In this document: positions 32,202 to 40,879 of the stretch, one piece after another | How the letters are laid out: each line of letters opens with the position of its first letter | How positions within the stretch are numbered: position 1 is the first letter of the stretch | Assembly (NCBI RefSeq): GCF_021728295.1 | Contig: NZ_JAKJXE010000009.1 | Span: forward strand, 1-64,000 | DNA from: Pseudomonas petrae | Lineage (GTDB): Bacteria; Pseudomonadota; Gammaproteobacteria; Pseudomonadales; Pseudomonadaceae | Length of the DNA: 64,000 nucleotides | Direction of reading: 5' to 3' | Position numbers and translations under genes: made by a program | The notes under the pieces: model-generated | What the model was told of the DNA's origin: nothing | The model's input: the letters and a program-made list of their open reading frames with translations, nothing else | Databases searched by the model: none

Positions 32202-35018
32202 TCAGACTAGGCGCGACAGCATGTCCCGCGCTTCGGTCTTCTGGCCATCGTCACCTTCGGCCAACACTTCATCGAGGATGTCGCGAGCACCATCGGCGTC
32301 ACCCATCTCGATGTAGGCGCGGGCCAAGTCCAACTTGGTGGCCGCTTCATCGGTACCGGAAAGGAAGTCGAATTCCGGCTCGTCGTCCGCCAGCAGCGCG
32401 TCGTCTTCGGTGAAACGAGGCGATGCTTCCACCGGCTTGTCCAACGCCGTGTCGAACGGCTTGGCGATCGGCGGCTGCTCCAGGCTCTGGGAAAGACGGT
32501 CCAGCTCGGCGTTGACGTCGTCGATCTCGGACGCGAACGCCTCAGAGGCCTGATCGGTTTCCATCTCGTCAGCCAGTGAGAGGTCGAAATCGGCAGGCAA
32601 CTCGATGTCGTCTTCCAGCCCAGGCTCGGCGGCGCCGAACGATGCAGGCTGTTCGAACGGGGGCAGATCATGCAGATCGTCCTCCATCCCCAGCAAGTAA
32701 TCGTCTTCGGCTTTCAACGCTGGCTGATCTTCCGCCAGATTGAGGTCAAAATCGTCCAGATCCGCTGGCTTGGCGGGACCGGATGTCGCCTGCTGCTCGC
32801 GCAGGATCGCGTCGAAGTCCAGGTCATCGGAAGCCGATCCGGCAAACGGCGCGTCCAGGTCCAGATCGTCAAGGGCAGCGTTGTCCTGTGCCGCAGCGCG
32901 GTTCGGCGCAGCAGCAGGCGATTCGCTGTCCAGATCATCCAGGCTCAGGTCAAAGGCGTTGTCGAACTCTTCATCCAGCGGCACTTCGGTCACCGTTTCT
33001 GCAACCGGGGCAGGCTGCGCGGTGACTTCGGGCTCGTCATGGAGCAGCTCTTCAACGTACTTCGCGTCCATTTCCGCTGCCAAAGCCGCTGCTGCTGCCA
33101 CCCCTGCTGCTGCCACAGCCGCAGCGGCCATGGACGGATAGCGGGATTTCAGTTCTTCGACTTCAGCGTGGTTCTTTCCCGTGGCGATCAGTTGCCGCTC
33201 CTGCGCGACAAAGCCGGATTTGTTGTCCTGCTCGGCATAGACTTCCATCAGCTTGAGGCGCAGATCACTGCGCTGCGGCTCATGTTTGATGGCTTCTTCG
33301 AGAACGGCGACCGCCTGATTGGTGCGGCCGTATGCAATGTGGATTTCAGCCTGAACGAGCGCGTCAGCCGGATGTTCGCGGACCGGCTCGGCGACGGTCG
33401 GCGCCGGCGGCGTCTTTGCGTGGGGCGCCGGCGCCTCCAGGCCTTCGAAGCTGCTGGCAGGCATGTCCATGTCGGACGCGAAGTCCGACTCTTCGGACAA
33501 GGCGCGTGCCATCTGGCGATGCCGTTCGGCTTCGATCAGCGCGTTGCGTCGGCGCGCCAGCAGCAACAGAAGCAGCAGCAACACCAACAGCGCGCCGCCA
33601 CCGATCAGGCCCATGAGCATCGGACTGGCGAGGATCTTGTCGAGGGCGCTGCGGTTGTCTTCATCGACCACCGGCTCAGTCGGAACGATCAGCGCTTGAT
33701 CGGGCGTTGCGCTGGTGACCGCCGCCCCATCAACCGGCAAGGCGTCTTCGGGGGCGATTTCGTTGGGTGCCTTGCCCGCGACATCAGGCGCCGCAGCGTT
33801 CGGCACCACTTGGGCCTGCATCGCCGGGTTGGCGGCGTTGTTGGGGTTGGTCACGCTGTTGGGGCTGACAGCCGGGTTGGCAGGATTGGCGGCATCAATG
33901 GGCGGCGGAACCGCTGCGCCGGACGCCTGCATTTTCGCCAGTTGATCATTCTTCAGCTGAATAAGGCGCTGCAGTTTGTCGACCTGGCTTTGCAGGTCAG
34001 TCATGCGGCTTTTCAGCTCGGCATTGTCCCGACGCGTGGTGTCCAGGCTTTCCTGGGTAGTCGCCAGTTGGTTGCCGACATCGGCGTTGTCGCCCGCTTT
34101 GCCTTTCGCGCCCGCCTTATTGGCAGAGACGAGGCTGAGATTGTCCTTGGCGTCAATCTGCGACGGCGCAGCGCCAGCACGGTCGCGGCGTGTCGCATCG
34201 ACCTGACGCGCGCCGCTCGGCAGGCGTCGGCCTTCGCGCCAGGCACGATTCTGCTCGGCCACTTCGGCCACTGCGCGAGGCTGAGCCAGCGCGGTTGATT
34301 CTTGCGGCGACGGCAGACGCAACACCTGGCCTTTCTTCAGCCGGTTGATATTGCCGGCAATAAAGGCATCCGGGTTCAACGCTTGGATCGCCAACATGGT
34401 CTGCTGCACAGTCCCGCCATTTTTCACGCGCCCGGCAATTTCCCAGAGCGTGTCGTTATTGGCGGTGGTGTATTGGGTGAACTTGGGTTCCGGGGCCGGC
34501 GCTGGAGCGGGCGTCGAAGGCGCTGCGGCCGGTGTCTCGGCGGCGGGTGCCGGGGCAGGTGCGGCGCTCGGTGCTGTCGAGGGCAATTGCGCGGCGGCCG
34601 CAGCGGCCTGCGGCGAGAGTTTCGGCGGGTCCAGCAACAGGCTGTACTCGCGCAGCGCACGACCATTGGGCCAGAGCACTTGAACGAGAAACTTCACATA
34701 GGGATCGCGGATAGGCTTGGTGGAGGTGATGCGCAACACGCTCTTGCCGCCGGGATTGACGACCGGGGTAAAGGTCAGGTCATCCAGGATGGCCACCCGG
34801 CCAACGCCGGCCTGAGCGAACTCCGCAGAGGTCGCCAGACTCGGCACCACCTGGGAGGCATTGAGGTCCTGCACTTCCGTCAGCTCGATTTCGGCCAACA
34901 GCGGCTGATTCAGGGTCGACTTCACGGTCAGACCGCCGAGGCCGAGCGCTTGGGCCATTCCCGATGACAGCGCCGAAGCCGCAGCGATTGCTAAAACGAG
35001 TTTACGAACCTGAACCAT
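32202..35018 (-). CDS. fimV: FimV-like peptidoglycan-binding polar protein
   Basis: A 938-residue protein needed in P. aeruginosa for type IV pilus assembly, polar localisation and c-di-GMP/cAMP signalling. It has a signal peptide (VLAIAAASALSSGMAQA), a FimV N-terminal domain (LGGLTVKSTLNQPLLAEIEL), a LysM module near residue 180-235 (NNDTLWEIAGRV), a coiled coil, one membrane helix (LLLLLLLLARRRN) and a long acidic cytoplasmic part. The last 40 residues form the conserved FimV C-terminal domain (LDLARAYIEMGDADGARDIL), with TPR-like repeats before it. It sits between usg and truA as in other pseudomonads. Confidence 0.95.
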   Translation of the reverse strand: MVQVRKLVLAIAAASALSSGMAQALGLGGLTVKSTLNQPLLAEIELTEVQDLNASQVVPSLATSAEFAQAGVGRVAILDDLTFTPVVNPGGKSVLRITSTKPIRDPYVKFLVQVLWPNGRALREYSLLLDPPKLSPQAAAAAAQLPSTAPSAAPAPAPAAETPAAAPSTPAPAPAPEPKFTQYTTANNDTLWEIAGRVKNGGTVQQTMLAIQALNPDAFIAGNINRLKKGQVLRLPSPQESTALAQPRAVAEVAEQNRAWREGRRLPSGARQVDATRRDRAGAAPSQIDAKDNLSLVSANKAGAKGKAGDNADVGNQLATTQESLDTTRRDNAELKSRMTDLQSQVDKLQRLIQLKNDQLAKMQASGAAVPPPIDAANPANPAVSPNSVTNPNNAANPAMQAQVVPNAAAPDVAGKAPNEIAPEDALPVDGAAVTSATPDQALIVPTEPVVDEDNRSALDKILASPMLMGLIGGGALLVLLLLLLLLARRRNALIEAERHRQMARALSEESDFASDMDMPASSFEGLEAPAPHAKTPPAPTVAEPVREHPADALVQAEIHIAYGRTNQAVAVLEEAIKHEPQRSDLRLKLMEVYAEQDNKSGFVAQERQLIATGKNHAEVEELKSRYPSMAAAAVAAAGVAAAAALAAEMDAKYVEELLHDEPEVTAQPAPVAETVTEVPLDEEFDNAFDLSLDDLDSESPAAAPNRAAAQDNAALDDLDLDAPFAGSASDDLDFDAILREQQATSGPAKPADLDDFDLNLAEDQPALKAEDDYLLGMEDDLHDLPPFEQPASFGAAEPGLEDDIELPADFDLSLADEMETDQASEAFASEIDDVNAELDRLSQSLEQPPIAKPFDTALDKPVEASPRFTEDDALLADDEPEFDFLSGTDEAATKLDLARAYIEMGDADGARDILDEVLAEGDDGQKTEARDMLSRLV

Positions 35019-35134
35019 AGCCCATCCCTTGTTTGAAATTTCCCCGGCAATCGCGAAGATAATGCCTGCTCGGGTGTAGGGCGTATCGACACGCCGCAGC
35101 TAGAATGATTCTTCGAATTGTGGGCAAGTATCTT

Positions 35135-36145
35135 TTACACAACGTCTTTTATCAACAACTCAGCCACCTGCACAGCGTTCAACGCTGCGCCCTTGCGCAC
35201 ATTATCCAGCGTGACCCAGAAATTCAGTTCACAACGGTCGTCAACGCCCCCGCGCAAACGTCCTACATAGACAGCATCCTGTCCTACGGCGTCGCCCACC
35301 GGCGTCGGGTAATCTCCGGCCTCAACCAGCTCGATGCCCTCGGCAGTCTCAAGCGCGGCATTGACCGCCTTGATGTCGACCGCCTCGCGGGTCTGCACCG
35401 ACACGCTCAGACTGTCGCCGAAGAACACCGGCACCTGGATGCAACTCACGCCGACCTTGATTAAAGGCAGCGAGAGCAACTCGCGCAACTCGCTGACCAA
35501 ACGTTTTTCCAGTGGCACATGACCCTCGGCGTCAGGCTTGCCCACTTGGGCCAGCACGTTGAATGCCATCTGCCGGTCAAACACCTTGGGCTCCAGCGGG
35601 CGAACGTTGAGCAGCTCGGCGGTTTGCCGGGCCAGTTCGGTGACCCCTTCGCGACCCATGCTCGACACGGCCAGGCACGCGGTCACAGTGATTCGCTCGA
35701 TGTTCAGCAGTGCGCGCAACGGGGCCAGCACCAGTGCGAGGGCGGCGGCGCTGGAACTCGGGCAGGCAACCTGCTGCGGTTTGGCCAGATCAGCCAGGCG
35801 GGCGCCATTGACCTCGGGCACCACATTCGGCGCCTGATCGACGGACAACCCGGCGGACAGGTCGATCACCACACAACCGGCGGCCGTGGCGCGCTCGGCA
35901 TAGCTGCGTGTCACGGCGGCACCTGCTGCGAAGAAGGCAATTTTGGCCTTGTTGAAATCAAAGGCGTCGACTTCACGCACACGGACGTTCTTGCCACGGT
36001 ACGGCACCGAACTGCCAGCCGATTCGACGCTGGCGAGCAAGTGCAAATCGCCGACCGGGAAGTCGCGCTCTTCGAGCATCTGGACGATGGTTTCGCCGAC
36101 AGTACCGGTGGCGCCGATCACGGCGATATCAAAGGACTGACTCAT
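35135..36145 (-). CDS. usg: Aspartate-semialdehyde dehydrogenase homologue (Usg-1 type), probably inactive
   Basis: A 336-residue protein with the NADP-binding Rossmann start (IAVIGATGTVGETIVQMLEER) and the overall plan of aspartate-semialdehyde dehydrogenase. At the catalytic cysteine motif (usually NPNCS/T) it reads ACPSSSAAALAL, so the nucleophile is missing. This is the known character of Usg-1 proteins, found just upstream of fimV. In the pseudomonads I remember, the real asd follows on the upstream side; here it does not. Function is unknown. Confidence 0.88.
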   Translation of the reverse strand: MSQSFDIAVIGATGTVGETIVQMLEERDFPVGDLHLLASVESAGSSVPYRGKNVRVREVDAFDFNKAKIAFFAAGAAVTRSYAERATAAGCVVIDLSAGLSVDQAPNVVPEVNGARLADLAKPQQVACPSSSAAALALVLAPLRALLNIERITVTACLAVSSMGREGVTELARQTAELLNVRPLEPKVFDRQMAFNVLAQVGKPDAEGHVPLEKRLVSELRELLSLPLIKVGVSCIQVPVFFGDSLSVSVQTREAVDIKAVNAALETAEGIELVEAGDYPTPVGDAVGQDAVYVGRLRGGVDDRCELNFWVTLDNVRKGAALNAVQVAELLIKDVV

Positions 36146-36242
36146 GGAAAAACCTCAGGAAAAATCGGGGGGCGGCACTGTAACTGCCCGGTGGTAGTCA
36201 GGCAATTGGCCGCAAGCGGATAGCCGAATGGAAAGGGATCGA

Positions 36243-36806
36243 TCAGGGCTCAAGGCCGATGGGGAAGAACTCGCCACCGCTCCACACCCCCAGCCAGCGC
36301 TGGCCGTCGATTTCACGCACAACAGCAAGGTCCACCAACTGATAGAAGACGTTACGGTGGATCAGCGCTTCGAGGTTGTTGCGCACATGAAGGTAGGGCG
36401 CCGGCTCCTGGGTCTGCGGATCGACGTCGATACGCAACGGGTGTTCAGCCCCCGCCTCCACCACGTCTTCGACATTGGTGGTGAACCGCAGCAACTGCGA
36501 CTCCCCGCGGCCTTCAACTTCCAGCAGGACCGCGACAAAAGGTGCGTCGTCGACCTTGATGCCGACCTTCTCGACTGGGGTGATCAGAAAGTAATCGTCG
36601 CCGTCGCGGCGGATGATGGTGGAAAACAGCCGAACCATCGGCTTGCGACCAATGGGCGTGCCCAGATAGAACCAGGTGCCATCGCGGGCGATGCGCATGT
36701 CAATGTCACCGCAGAAATCCGGGTTCCACAGGTGCACGGGCGGCAAGCCCTTGCCGCTCTTGGCAATCTGGGCCAACAGATTATTGGCTTTGTCCTGCCC
36801 ACTCAT
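36243..36806 (-). CDS. DUF1285 family protein
   Basis: A protein of 187 residues that belongs to the DUF1285 family of unknown function, small soluble proteins of proteobacteria. The conserved parts are PPVHLWNPDFCGDIDMRIARDGTWFYLGTPI and FYQLVDLAVV near the C-terminus (read as PPVHLWNPDFCGD, then MRIARDGTWFYLGTPI). The ATG at 36806 is favoured by homology start and lies 10 bases after the DUF4823 stop. The two genes likely form an operon. Confidence 0.87.
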   Translation of the reverse strand: MSGQDKANNLLAQIAKSGKGLPPVHLWNPDFCGDIDMRIARDGTWFYLGTPIGRKPMVRLFSTIIRRDGDDYFLITPVEKVGIKVDDAPFVAVLLEVEGRGESQLLRFTTNVEDVVEAGAEHPLRIDVDPQTQEPAPYLHVRNNLEALIHRNVFYQLVDLAVVREIDGQRWLGVWSGGEFFPIGLEP

Positions 36807-36816
36807 ACGCCACTCC

Positions 36817-37422
36817 TCAGCGGGCTTCAACGCCCAGCAAACCGCGAGCGTAAGCTTCCATCGGGGGTCCTAGCAAATCCTCGGGTTTGGTGTCGTACAA
36901 GGTCAGCAGGCCGCCACGGGTGTGAATGCGGGCCGAATCGATGAGGTAGCGGGTGTTGGTTTCGATCAGCATCAGCTGGATAACGCCGTTGTCGATGCCG
37001 AGACGGTCCACCGCTTCCTGGTCCGACCACTCGTCAAACGTGCCGATGCGGTCATCGGCCTTGGCGAAGCGGGTGTACAGCAGATAATGAGCGCCTGCGG
37101 CCCGGGCCTCGTTCATCGCGTCATCCAGACCTTCCGGAGCGCGAGCGCGGCGGACCATCGGGAAGTATTCGATAAACCCCTTGAAGGCTTCTTCGGCCAC
37201 GACGTTGGGACGCGGGTAGGCACCGCCCGGCGGAACGAAGGCACCCTGGGCGATATAGATGAACGAGTCGGGTTGCACGCGAAAGTTGTTCAACCGACGG
37301 GTTGAACTGTGATCCAGCAGCCCGGCGTCACTGAACTCATCGTGAGCGCCTTGTGCCAGATCGCTGACGTGCATGCAGCCACTCAACGCCAGTAGAGCCA
37401 GCAGTAAAACCAGGCTACGCAT
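36817..37422 (-). CDS. DUF4823 family lipoprotein
   Basis: A 201-residue lipoprotein with signal LVLLLALLALSGC and Cys at residue 16. The body matches the DUF4823 family as far as I recall: PDSFIYIAQGAFVPPGGAYP and AHYLLYTRFAKADDRIG. The start is the ATG at 37422; an in-frame ATG four codons earlier overlaps the GGAG that serves as its ribosome binding site. It lies upstream of DUF1285 in the same direction. Function is unknown. Confidence 0.86.
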   Translation of the reverse strand: MRSLVLLLALLALSGCMHVSDLAQGAHDEFSDAGLLDHSSTRRLNNFRVQPDSFIYIAQGAFVPPGGAYPRPNVVAEEAFKGFIEYFPMVRRARAPEGLDDAMNEARAAGAHYLLYTRFAKADDRIGTFDEWSDQEAVDRLGIDNGVIQLMLIETNTRYLIDSARIHTRGGLLTLYDTKPEDLLGPPMEAYARGLLGVEAR

Positions 37423-37539
37423 TTTTATCTCCAAAGTCCGGCGACGGAAAACCGGCGAATGGCCGGTTAATGCAGCTTTTGCGCCATGTCGGACCTGAAG
37501 AAGGTTTAGCTCGATGAATCGGGCTTACGCAGCTGCGCT

Positions 37540-38226
37540 TTATTCAGCAGCCGGGTCGGGCTGGGAGTCGAGTCGGAGCCCGGGTTTGGCCTCGGGCGTA
37601 TGATCGACATCCCGCTTGCGCTTGTTGCCCATGCGCACGCCGATGTCCATCAGGAACTGGAAGAAACCTTCCTGATCCTCGAGGACATTGCTCCAGAACG
37701 GCGAGTGGTACAACGCCACCGCGCCATGCACCAGAGCCCAGGCGGCGCAGTAGTGGAAGTACGGCGGGACGTCTTCAAGCTTGCCTTCGGAAATCCGGCC
37801 CTTGATCAGCAAGGTCAGATGTTCGAAATTCGAGGCGCGGATCTTGTGCAGCTCCTCGACCAGCTCCGGCACCTGATTGCCCTTCACGACTTTCTCTTCG
37901 AGCCGATCAAAGAGGCGGTAGCGCTGGGGGTCGCGCATGCGGAATTCGAAGTAAGCGCGGGACAGCGCTTCCTTGTCCTTGTCGACATCCGCCGAATGCA
38001 GCAGCTCGTTCAAATCACGCTCGTAGTCGAGCATCAGGCGCAGGTAAATCTCCGCCTTGGATTTGAAATGCTTGTAGATAGTGCCTTTGCCGATACCCAC
38101 GGCGTCCGCGATCATCTCGACGGTGACGCTGTCTTCGCCCTGTTCGAGGAAAAGCTTAAGCGCGGTGTCGAGAATCTCCTGCTCACGGCGGCGAAACTCA
38201 CGGACTTTACGAGGTTCTTTCTGCAT
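37540..38226 (-). CDS. TetR/AcrR-family transcriptional regulator
   Basis: A 228-residue repressor-type regulator. The N-terminal helix-turn-helix is clear (ILDTALKLFLEQGEDSVTVEMIADAVGIGKGTIYKHFKSK, residues about 18-60; key parts TALKLFLEQG and IGKGTIYKHF). The rest is an all-helical ligand domain, followed by a polar C-terminal tail (PEAKPGLRLDSQPDPAAE). The position next to tatD-pilZ-holB fits the TetR gene I remember from P. aeruginosa. No ligand or target can be read. The ATG at 38226 follows AGGA in the leader. Confidence 0.9.
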   Translation of the reverse strand: MQKEPRKVREFRRREQEILDTALKLFLEQGEDSVTVEMIADAVGIGKGTIYKHFKSKAEIYLRLMLDYERDLNELLHSADVDKDKEALSRAYFEFRMRDPQRYRLFDRLEEKVVKGNQVPELVEELHKIRASNFEHLTLLIKGRISEGKLEDVPPYFHYCAAWALVHGAVALYHSPFWSNVLEDQEGFFQFLMDIGVRMGNKRKRDVDHTPEAKPGLRLDSQPDPAAE

Positions 38227-38519
38227 AGGAGGGGACTGTAGATTCGAAAATCGGAGCCGCACATTATGCCTATCCCGCAGCAGAATGCACGGATCATCCG
38301 ACCTGCATCCGTTTTCTGACGGATTTCGCCATCAGCAGGCAGAAAGGAAACGCGCGAGGCCTGGGCAGTCGCGTTTTTTAGCGGGATGGGATGGGCGGTC
38401 AAAAATTCGGGGGGTCAGTGGGATTGCGGTATCAGCAGGCCGCCAGGTATTCCAAAACTGTTTAAAAATCGTACAGCGGTCGGCTGGACGCCGGCGGATT
38501 ATAGCCAATACTTATATTC

Positions 38520-38638
38520 GCCAATGCAGCATCTCCCCCAAGTGCCAGCGTTGGTAAGGACACCAATGGATAGCGTGTCTTTGTTTTACTCCTAATGGTC
38601 TTAACCCGGATTCCCCCCCCAGAACCCGGGTTTTTTTT
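38520..38638 (+). ncRNA. rgsA: Probable RgsA (P16) small RNA
   Basis: The gap between the TetR gene and tatD contains a strong plus-strand terminator and, before it, about 85 bases with no protein gene. In P. aeruginosa the RpoS-dependent sRNA RgsA lies directly beside tatD, and its length (about 120 nt) would fit. An AT-rich stretch (ATAGCCAATACTTATATTCG, 38501-38520) could be the promoter. Assignment rests on location and terminator, since I could not compare sequence. A nine-codon frame (MDSVSLFYS, 38567-38596) with AAGGA before it lies inside. The rest of the gap shows nothing. Confidence 0.55.
38603..38638 (+). terminator. Terminator of the sRNA
   Basis: AACCCGG and CCGGGTT pair around a C-rich loop, followed by eight T: a typical rho-independent terminator on the plus strand, while both flanking genes are on the minus strand. 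Confidence 0.85.
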
Positions 38639-38692
38639 GCCTAGGATTTGGTGGGCGCCGGGGGCTAGGCGAGCACCGCCATGCACGGCGGA

Positions 38693-39478
38693 TCAGCCTT
38701 TAACGCGCGCCAACGGGAACAGCCGCTTGAAGTTCTCGCTGGTCTGCTCGGCGAAACGCTCGTAGGTCTCGCCACGCAGCATCGCCAGAAACTCGGCCAC
38801 CTCACGCACGTACTGAGGCAGGTTCGGCTTGCCCCGATGAGGGATCGGCGCAAGGTACGGCGAGTCAGTCTCGACCAGCAGCCGGTCGGCAGGCACTTTG
38901 CTGGCGACATCCCGCAGCGCGTCGGCGTTGCGGAAAGTGACGATGCCGGACAGCGAGATATAGAACCCCAGATCCAGCGCGGCCTTGGCCATGTCCCAGT
39001 CTTCGGTGAAGCAATGCAGCACGCCGGCTTGAGGCAACGCGGCTTCGCGTAGCAGCTCCAGCGTGTCGGCGCGCGCTCCCCGGGTGTGGACGATGACCGG
39101 CTTGCCGGTCACGGCGGCCGCCTGCAAATGAAGCCGGAACGAGGCCTGTTGCAACTCGGCCGCCTCAGGTTCGTAGTGATAATCCAGACCGGTTTCGCCG
39201 ATGGCCACTACGCGCGGATGATTCAGCTCGCCCAGCAGCCACTCCAGCGCAGGCGCCTCGCCGGGCTTGAGGTCCAGCGGGTGAATGCCGACCGAGCAAT
39301 CAACGTCGTCGTAGCGGTCGGCCAGCGCCTTCACGGCACCGGAGTTCTCGGCGCTGACGCCGATGCACAGAAAATGCCCGACGCCCCGCTCTCTCGCCGC
39401 TTGCAGGGCGTTGTCGAGGGAGCCGTCGTGGGCGCTGAGGTCGAGGCGGTCAAGGTGGCAATGGGAATCTACAAGCAT
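38693..39478 (-). CDS. TatD-family metal-dependent hydrolase
   Basis: A 261-residue TIM-barrel DNase-like hydrolase. Metal-binding residues are in VDSHCHLDRLD, GETGLDYHYE, VIVHTRGA, LHCFTEDW and VETDSPYLAP. TatD proteins degrade DNA and can act in DNA repair or recycling; the subfamily beside holB is often called YcfH. It is 14 bases past pilZ, and the order holB-pilZ-tatD is conserved in pseudomonads. Confidence 0.93.
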   Translation of the reverse strand: MLVDSHCHLDRLDLSAHDGSLDNALQAARERGVGHFLCIGVSAENSGAVKALADRYDDVDCSVGIHPLDLKPGEAPALEWLLGELNHPRVVAIGETGLDYHYEPEAAELQQASFRLHLQAAAVTGKPVIVHTRGARADTLELLREAALPQAGVLHCFTEDWDMAKAALDLGFYISLSGIVTFRNADALRDVASKVPADRLLVETDSPYLAPIPHRGKPNLPQYVREVAEFLAMLRGETYERFAEQTSENFKRLFPLARVKG

Positions 39479-39492
39479 GGGGGCGGGGCAAC

Positions 39493-39849
39493 TTACATCG
39501 TATGGGTAGGACGGTCGGATTTCAGCGCTCCGGCCAGGTAGTTTTCAATCATGTTGCGCGCGGTATTGTCGCCATCGTTGAACTGCACCCCAACGCCAGC
39601 GGCGCGGTTTCCCTGAGCGCCCTTCGGCGTGATCCAGGTGACCTTGCCCGCGACCGGAATCTTTTCAGGCTCGTCCATCAGGTTGAGCAACATGAACACT
39701 TCATCGCCCAGCTTGTAGCTTTTGCTGGTGGGAATGAACAGGCCGCCGTTTTTGATGAACGGCATATACGCGGCGTACAGGACGGACTTGTCCTTGATAG
39801 TCAGGGACAGAATGCCGTTACGTGGACCTGGACTCAGTGGCACGCTCAT
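39493..39849 (-). CDS. pilZ: Type IV pilus assembly protein PilZ
   Basis: A 118-residue PilZ-domain protein required for type IV pilus biogenesis and twitching. Regions NGILSLTIKDKSVLYAAYMP, DEVFMLLNLMDEPEKIPV and AGVGVQFNDGDN fit the founding PilZ. As in that protein, the RxxxR and D/NxSxxG motifs that bind c-di-GMP are missing, so it probably acts by contact with FimX and PilB. It is followed by tatD and preceded by holB with a 43-base gap. Confidence 0.95.
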   Translation of the reverse strand: MSVPLSPGPRNGILSLTIKDKSVLYAAYMPFIKNGGLFIPTSKSYKLGDEVFMLLNLMDEPEKIPVAGKVTWITPKGAQGNRAAGVGVQFNDGDNTARNMIENYLAGALKSDRPTHTM

Positions 39850-39892
39850 CTCGTTTCCTCAGGCAATTCATGATGTCATGCAGATGGCCAGT

Positions 39893-40879
39893 CTAACCCT
39901 GTCCGGTCAGGCCTGCCCACTGCACCAATAACGCTTCGAGCAACAAAACCCGGTTCAGGTTCGCTTTTGACATGACCTTCTGGCGTTGCAGCAGCACCCA
40001 GTCCTGAATCGCCAGCACGTTGCGCTGGGACGATTTCTGCGCCAGATACTGCACGACCTTGCGCATGTCGGTCAGGCCCAGGCCTTCTTCGTCCTGGGTC
40101 AGCTGATAGCGCAGGATCAGGCTCGACCAGTCGCAGAACCAGTCGAACAGCAACAACAGCGGAATGTCTTTCCAGCCTTCGGCCAGCTGGGTCGGCGATT
40201 GCTGGCCCTTGAGCAGCTTTTTAACGCCCTCCACCACCAGCGCCCTCTGCTCATGAACACCTTGGGCCTGCAGCTTGACCGCGACCAATGGCGAACCGGC
40301 CGCGAGGGTCAGCAGATCGACGCGTTCCTGCTCGGTGCAATCGGGCAGTGCATCAGCCAGCCAGGCGATGCTCATGACGTCGCTGGGCAGCGGACACGCC
40401 TGTTGCACGCAACGGCTCTTCACCGTGGGCAGCAGCCGACTCGGTTGATGGCTGACCAGTAACAGAATGGTGTTTCCCGAAGGCTCTTCCAGACTTTTCA
40501 GCAGGGCGTTGGCGGCGTTGACGTTCATCGACTCGACCGGCTCGATGAGCACCACCTTGCGCCCGCCCATTTGCGCGGTCTGCACCACGAAGCTGACCAG
40601 ATCGCGCACCTGATCGACCTTGATCGCCTTGTCCGCCTCTTCAGGCTCCAGCACGTAATGATCGGGGTGACTGCCGGCCGCCAGCAGCGAGCAGGATTTG
40701 CATTGGCCGCACGCCTCAAGGCCTGCCGGGCGTTGGCACAGCAGCAGGTACATCAAACGCTCGGCCAGCGCCCGCTTGCCGATGCCGGCCGGGCCGTGCA
40801 GCAAATAGGCGTGAGCATGTTGCTTGCGGCCTGCCAGTTGCTGCCACAGGCCGTGCTGCCAGGGATACGCCTCAGCCAT
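39893..40879 (-). CDS. holB: DNA polymerase III subunit delta'
   Basis: A 328-residue clamp-loader subunit. The modified P-loop HGPAGIGKRALAE is followed by a zinc module (CQRPAGLEACGQCKSC) and the sensor region VLIEPVESMNVNAANALLKSLEEPSGNT (parts: NVNAANALLKSLEEPS). Delta' contacts the sliding clamp loader at the fork. It overlaps the tmk stop by 8 bases, indicating coupled expression of two DNA replication genes. Confidence 0.95.
   Translation of the reverse strand: MAEAYPWQHGLWQQLAGRKQHAHAYLLHGPAGIGKRALAERLMYLLLCQRPAGLEACGQCKSCSLLAAGSHPDHYVLEPEEADKAIKVDQVRDLVSFVVQTAQMGGRKVVLIEPVESMNVNAANALLKSLEEPSGNTILLLVSHQPSRLLPTVKSRCVQQACPLPSDVMSIAWLADALPDCTEQERVDLLTLAAGSPLVAVKLQAQGVHEQRALVVEGVKKLLKGQQSPTQLAEGWKDIPLLLLFDWFCDWSSLILRYQLTQDEEGLGLTDMRKVVQYLAQKSSQRNVLAIQDWVLLQRQKVMSKANLNRVLLLEALLVQWAGLTGQG

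Noticed and set aside
32670..34298. Open frame of about 540 codons opposite fimV
   Set aside because: It is the antisense of a well-supported gene, with low-complexity Arg/Gly content and no family features.
38466..38478. GacA-type upstream box (TGTAAG-N6-CTTACA) before the sRNA
   Set aside because: Only TGT...ACA ends are present around 38460-38476, with wrong spacing and inner bases.
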